DNA from: Symbiodinium natans
Taxonomy: Eukaryota > Sar > Dinophyceae > Suessiales > Symbiodiniaceae
DNA: 25,000 nucleotides
Direction of reading: 5' to 3'
Assembly (NCBI GenBank): GCA_905221605.1
Contig: CAJNDS010002473.1
Coordinates: 280,001-305,000, forward strand
Under the pieces are notes generated by a model. It saw only the letters and a list, made by a program, of their open reading frames with translations, made no database searches and was not told where the DNA came from. Of this stretch, positions 24,390 to 25,000 are shown in pieces. A program made the position numbers and the translations under genes. Each line of letters opens with the position of its first letter. Position 1 is the first letter of the stretch.

Positions 24390-24486
24390 CTCAAGTTTGG
24401 GTGCCGTGTTTTCAAGATCAGGCCCGTCTGCGAGAGCAGTCCCGAGCGATCGTGGAAGCTCAGTGGCCCCTCGCGACTGATTTGGG
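24390..24486 (+). other. Coding-like island
   Basis: One frame reads SQVWVPCFQDQARLREQSRA then IVEAQWPLATDL; another frame (FKIRPVCESSPERSWKLSGP) is also open. Because two frames look acceptable, coding status is doubtful. Confidence 0.2.
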
Positions 24487-24710
24487 TTTTTTTCTATGGG
24501 GGTTTAGGGTTTATATAGGGTGTAGGGTCGAGGGTTGGGGGTTTAGGGTCCGCGCCAGGAAACCGCCAATTTAGGGTTTCCGGCTCAGGGTTGAGGGTTT
24601 ATCGGTTTATCAGGGTTTATATGGTTTAGGGTTTATAGATGTCTATAGGGTTTGCAGGGTTTACGGGTTTGTCAGGGTTTATAGGGTTTATCAGGATTTA
24701 GGGTTTGGGG
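24487..24710 (+). repeat. Degenerate TTTAGGG / TTTATAGGG DNA
   Basis: GGGTTTATAGGGTTTATCAGG-like variants of the telomere motif, heavily diverged. Confidence 0.7.
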
Positions 24711-25000
24711 AACAGGGTTTTGCAATGTGCCGGATTTCTCGATGCACGACGTTTCGATTCCCTTTGCTGGGCCCCCCAACTAGCCCTTCTCTAGAATTTC
24801 TATACAGCGCACCTGTAACCTTAATGCAGTTGCGCAAATAGCAGCGAGAACGCCGTGAAGCTATCCCGCCGGAAACAAAATCAGCCCAACTTCCAGAAGA
24901 TTGAGTTTCCCAAAATCGGGGGTTCCTGATTGGGGTCCTACAAGGGAATTCTACCAATTGGGGGGTCCCTATTTTAGGGGTCCCCCCATTTTCGAAAACT
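24711..25000. other. Unique sequence, no gene seen
   Basis: Non-repetitive DNA with a short G/C-mirrored stretch near 24957-24990 (GGGGGGTCCC ... GGGGTCCCCCC). A minus-strand frame of 88 codons (24957-24691) has no coding features that I recognise. Confidence 0.4.

Overview
The window looks like nuclear DNA of a dinoflagellate, most likely Symbiodiniaceae-like (inference). Three things point there. First, there are many pure and degenerate TTTAGGG/CCCTAAA blocks, the telomere motif reported for dinoflagellates. Second, genes are mostly intronless and co-oriented, and several carry degenerate matches to the dinoflagellate spliced leader just upstream of the start codon. Third, several proteins resemble low-complexity, Cys-rich families that I recall as multi-copy in these genomes. 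No database search was possible, so family names are tentative.

Layout. (1) 1-6614, minus strand: one very long intronless frame encoding a WW / S1 / triple-CCCH protein. It is interrupted by a single in-frame TGA at 1092-1094, and the same frame then stays open to the window edge. (2) 6967-9165: interstitial telomere-like repeats in both orientations, with head-to-head junctions, one block flanked by an 18-bp direct repeat, and small coding-like islands. (3) 9348-10629 and 22229-23885: a GC-rich satellite built on a ~41-bp monomer. (4) 10632-22226: an 11,595-bp segment with terminal inverted repeats (CCAGATAGA...) and flanking TA dinucleotides. It is inserted into the satellite, and removing it restores the satellite junction exactly. 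(5) 23886-25000: more telomere-like repeats with islands of unique sequence.

The 11.6-kb element is the main discovery. All its recognisable genes lie on the plus strand: an 88-aa protein, a 420-aa protein, a possible split gene with a C2H2 finger and RS/Gly-rich tail, a 372-aa zinc-ribbon/coiled protein, a 130-aa basic protein, a 115-aa Cys/His-rich protein, and a 669-aa transposase-like protein. The last is preceded by a truncated 455-aa copy created by an exact 1,445-bp tandem duplication. Spacers consist of degenerate telomere repeats and many stem-loops. In three hairpin sets the copies differ by paired substitutions that keep the stem, which suggests selection on structure. I read the element as a cargo-carrying DNA transposon; which protein mobilises it, if any, is not proven.
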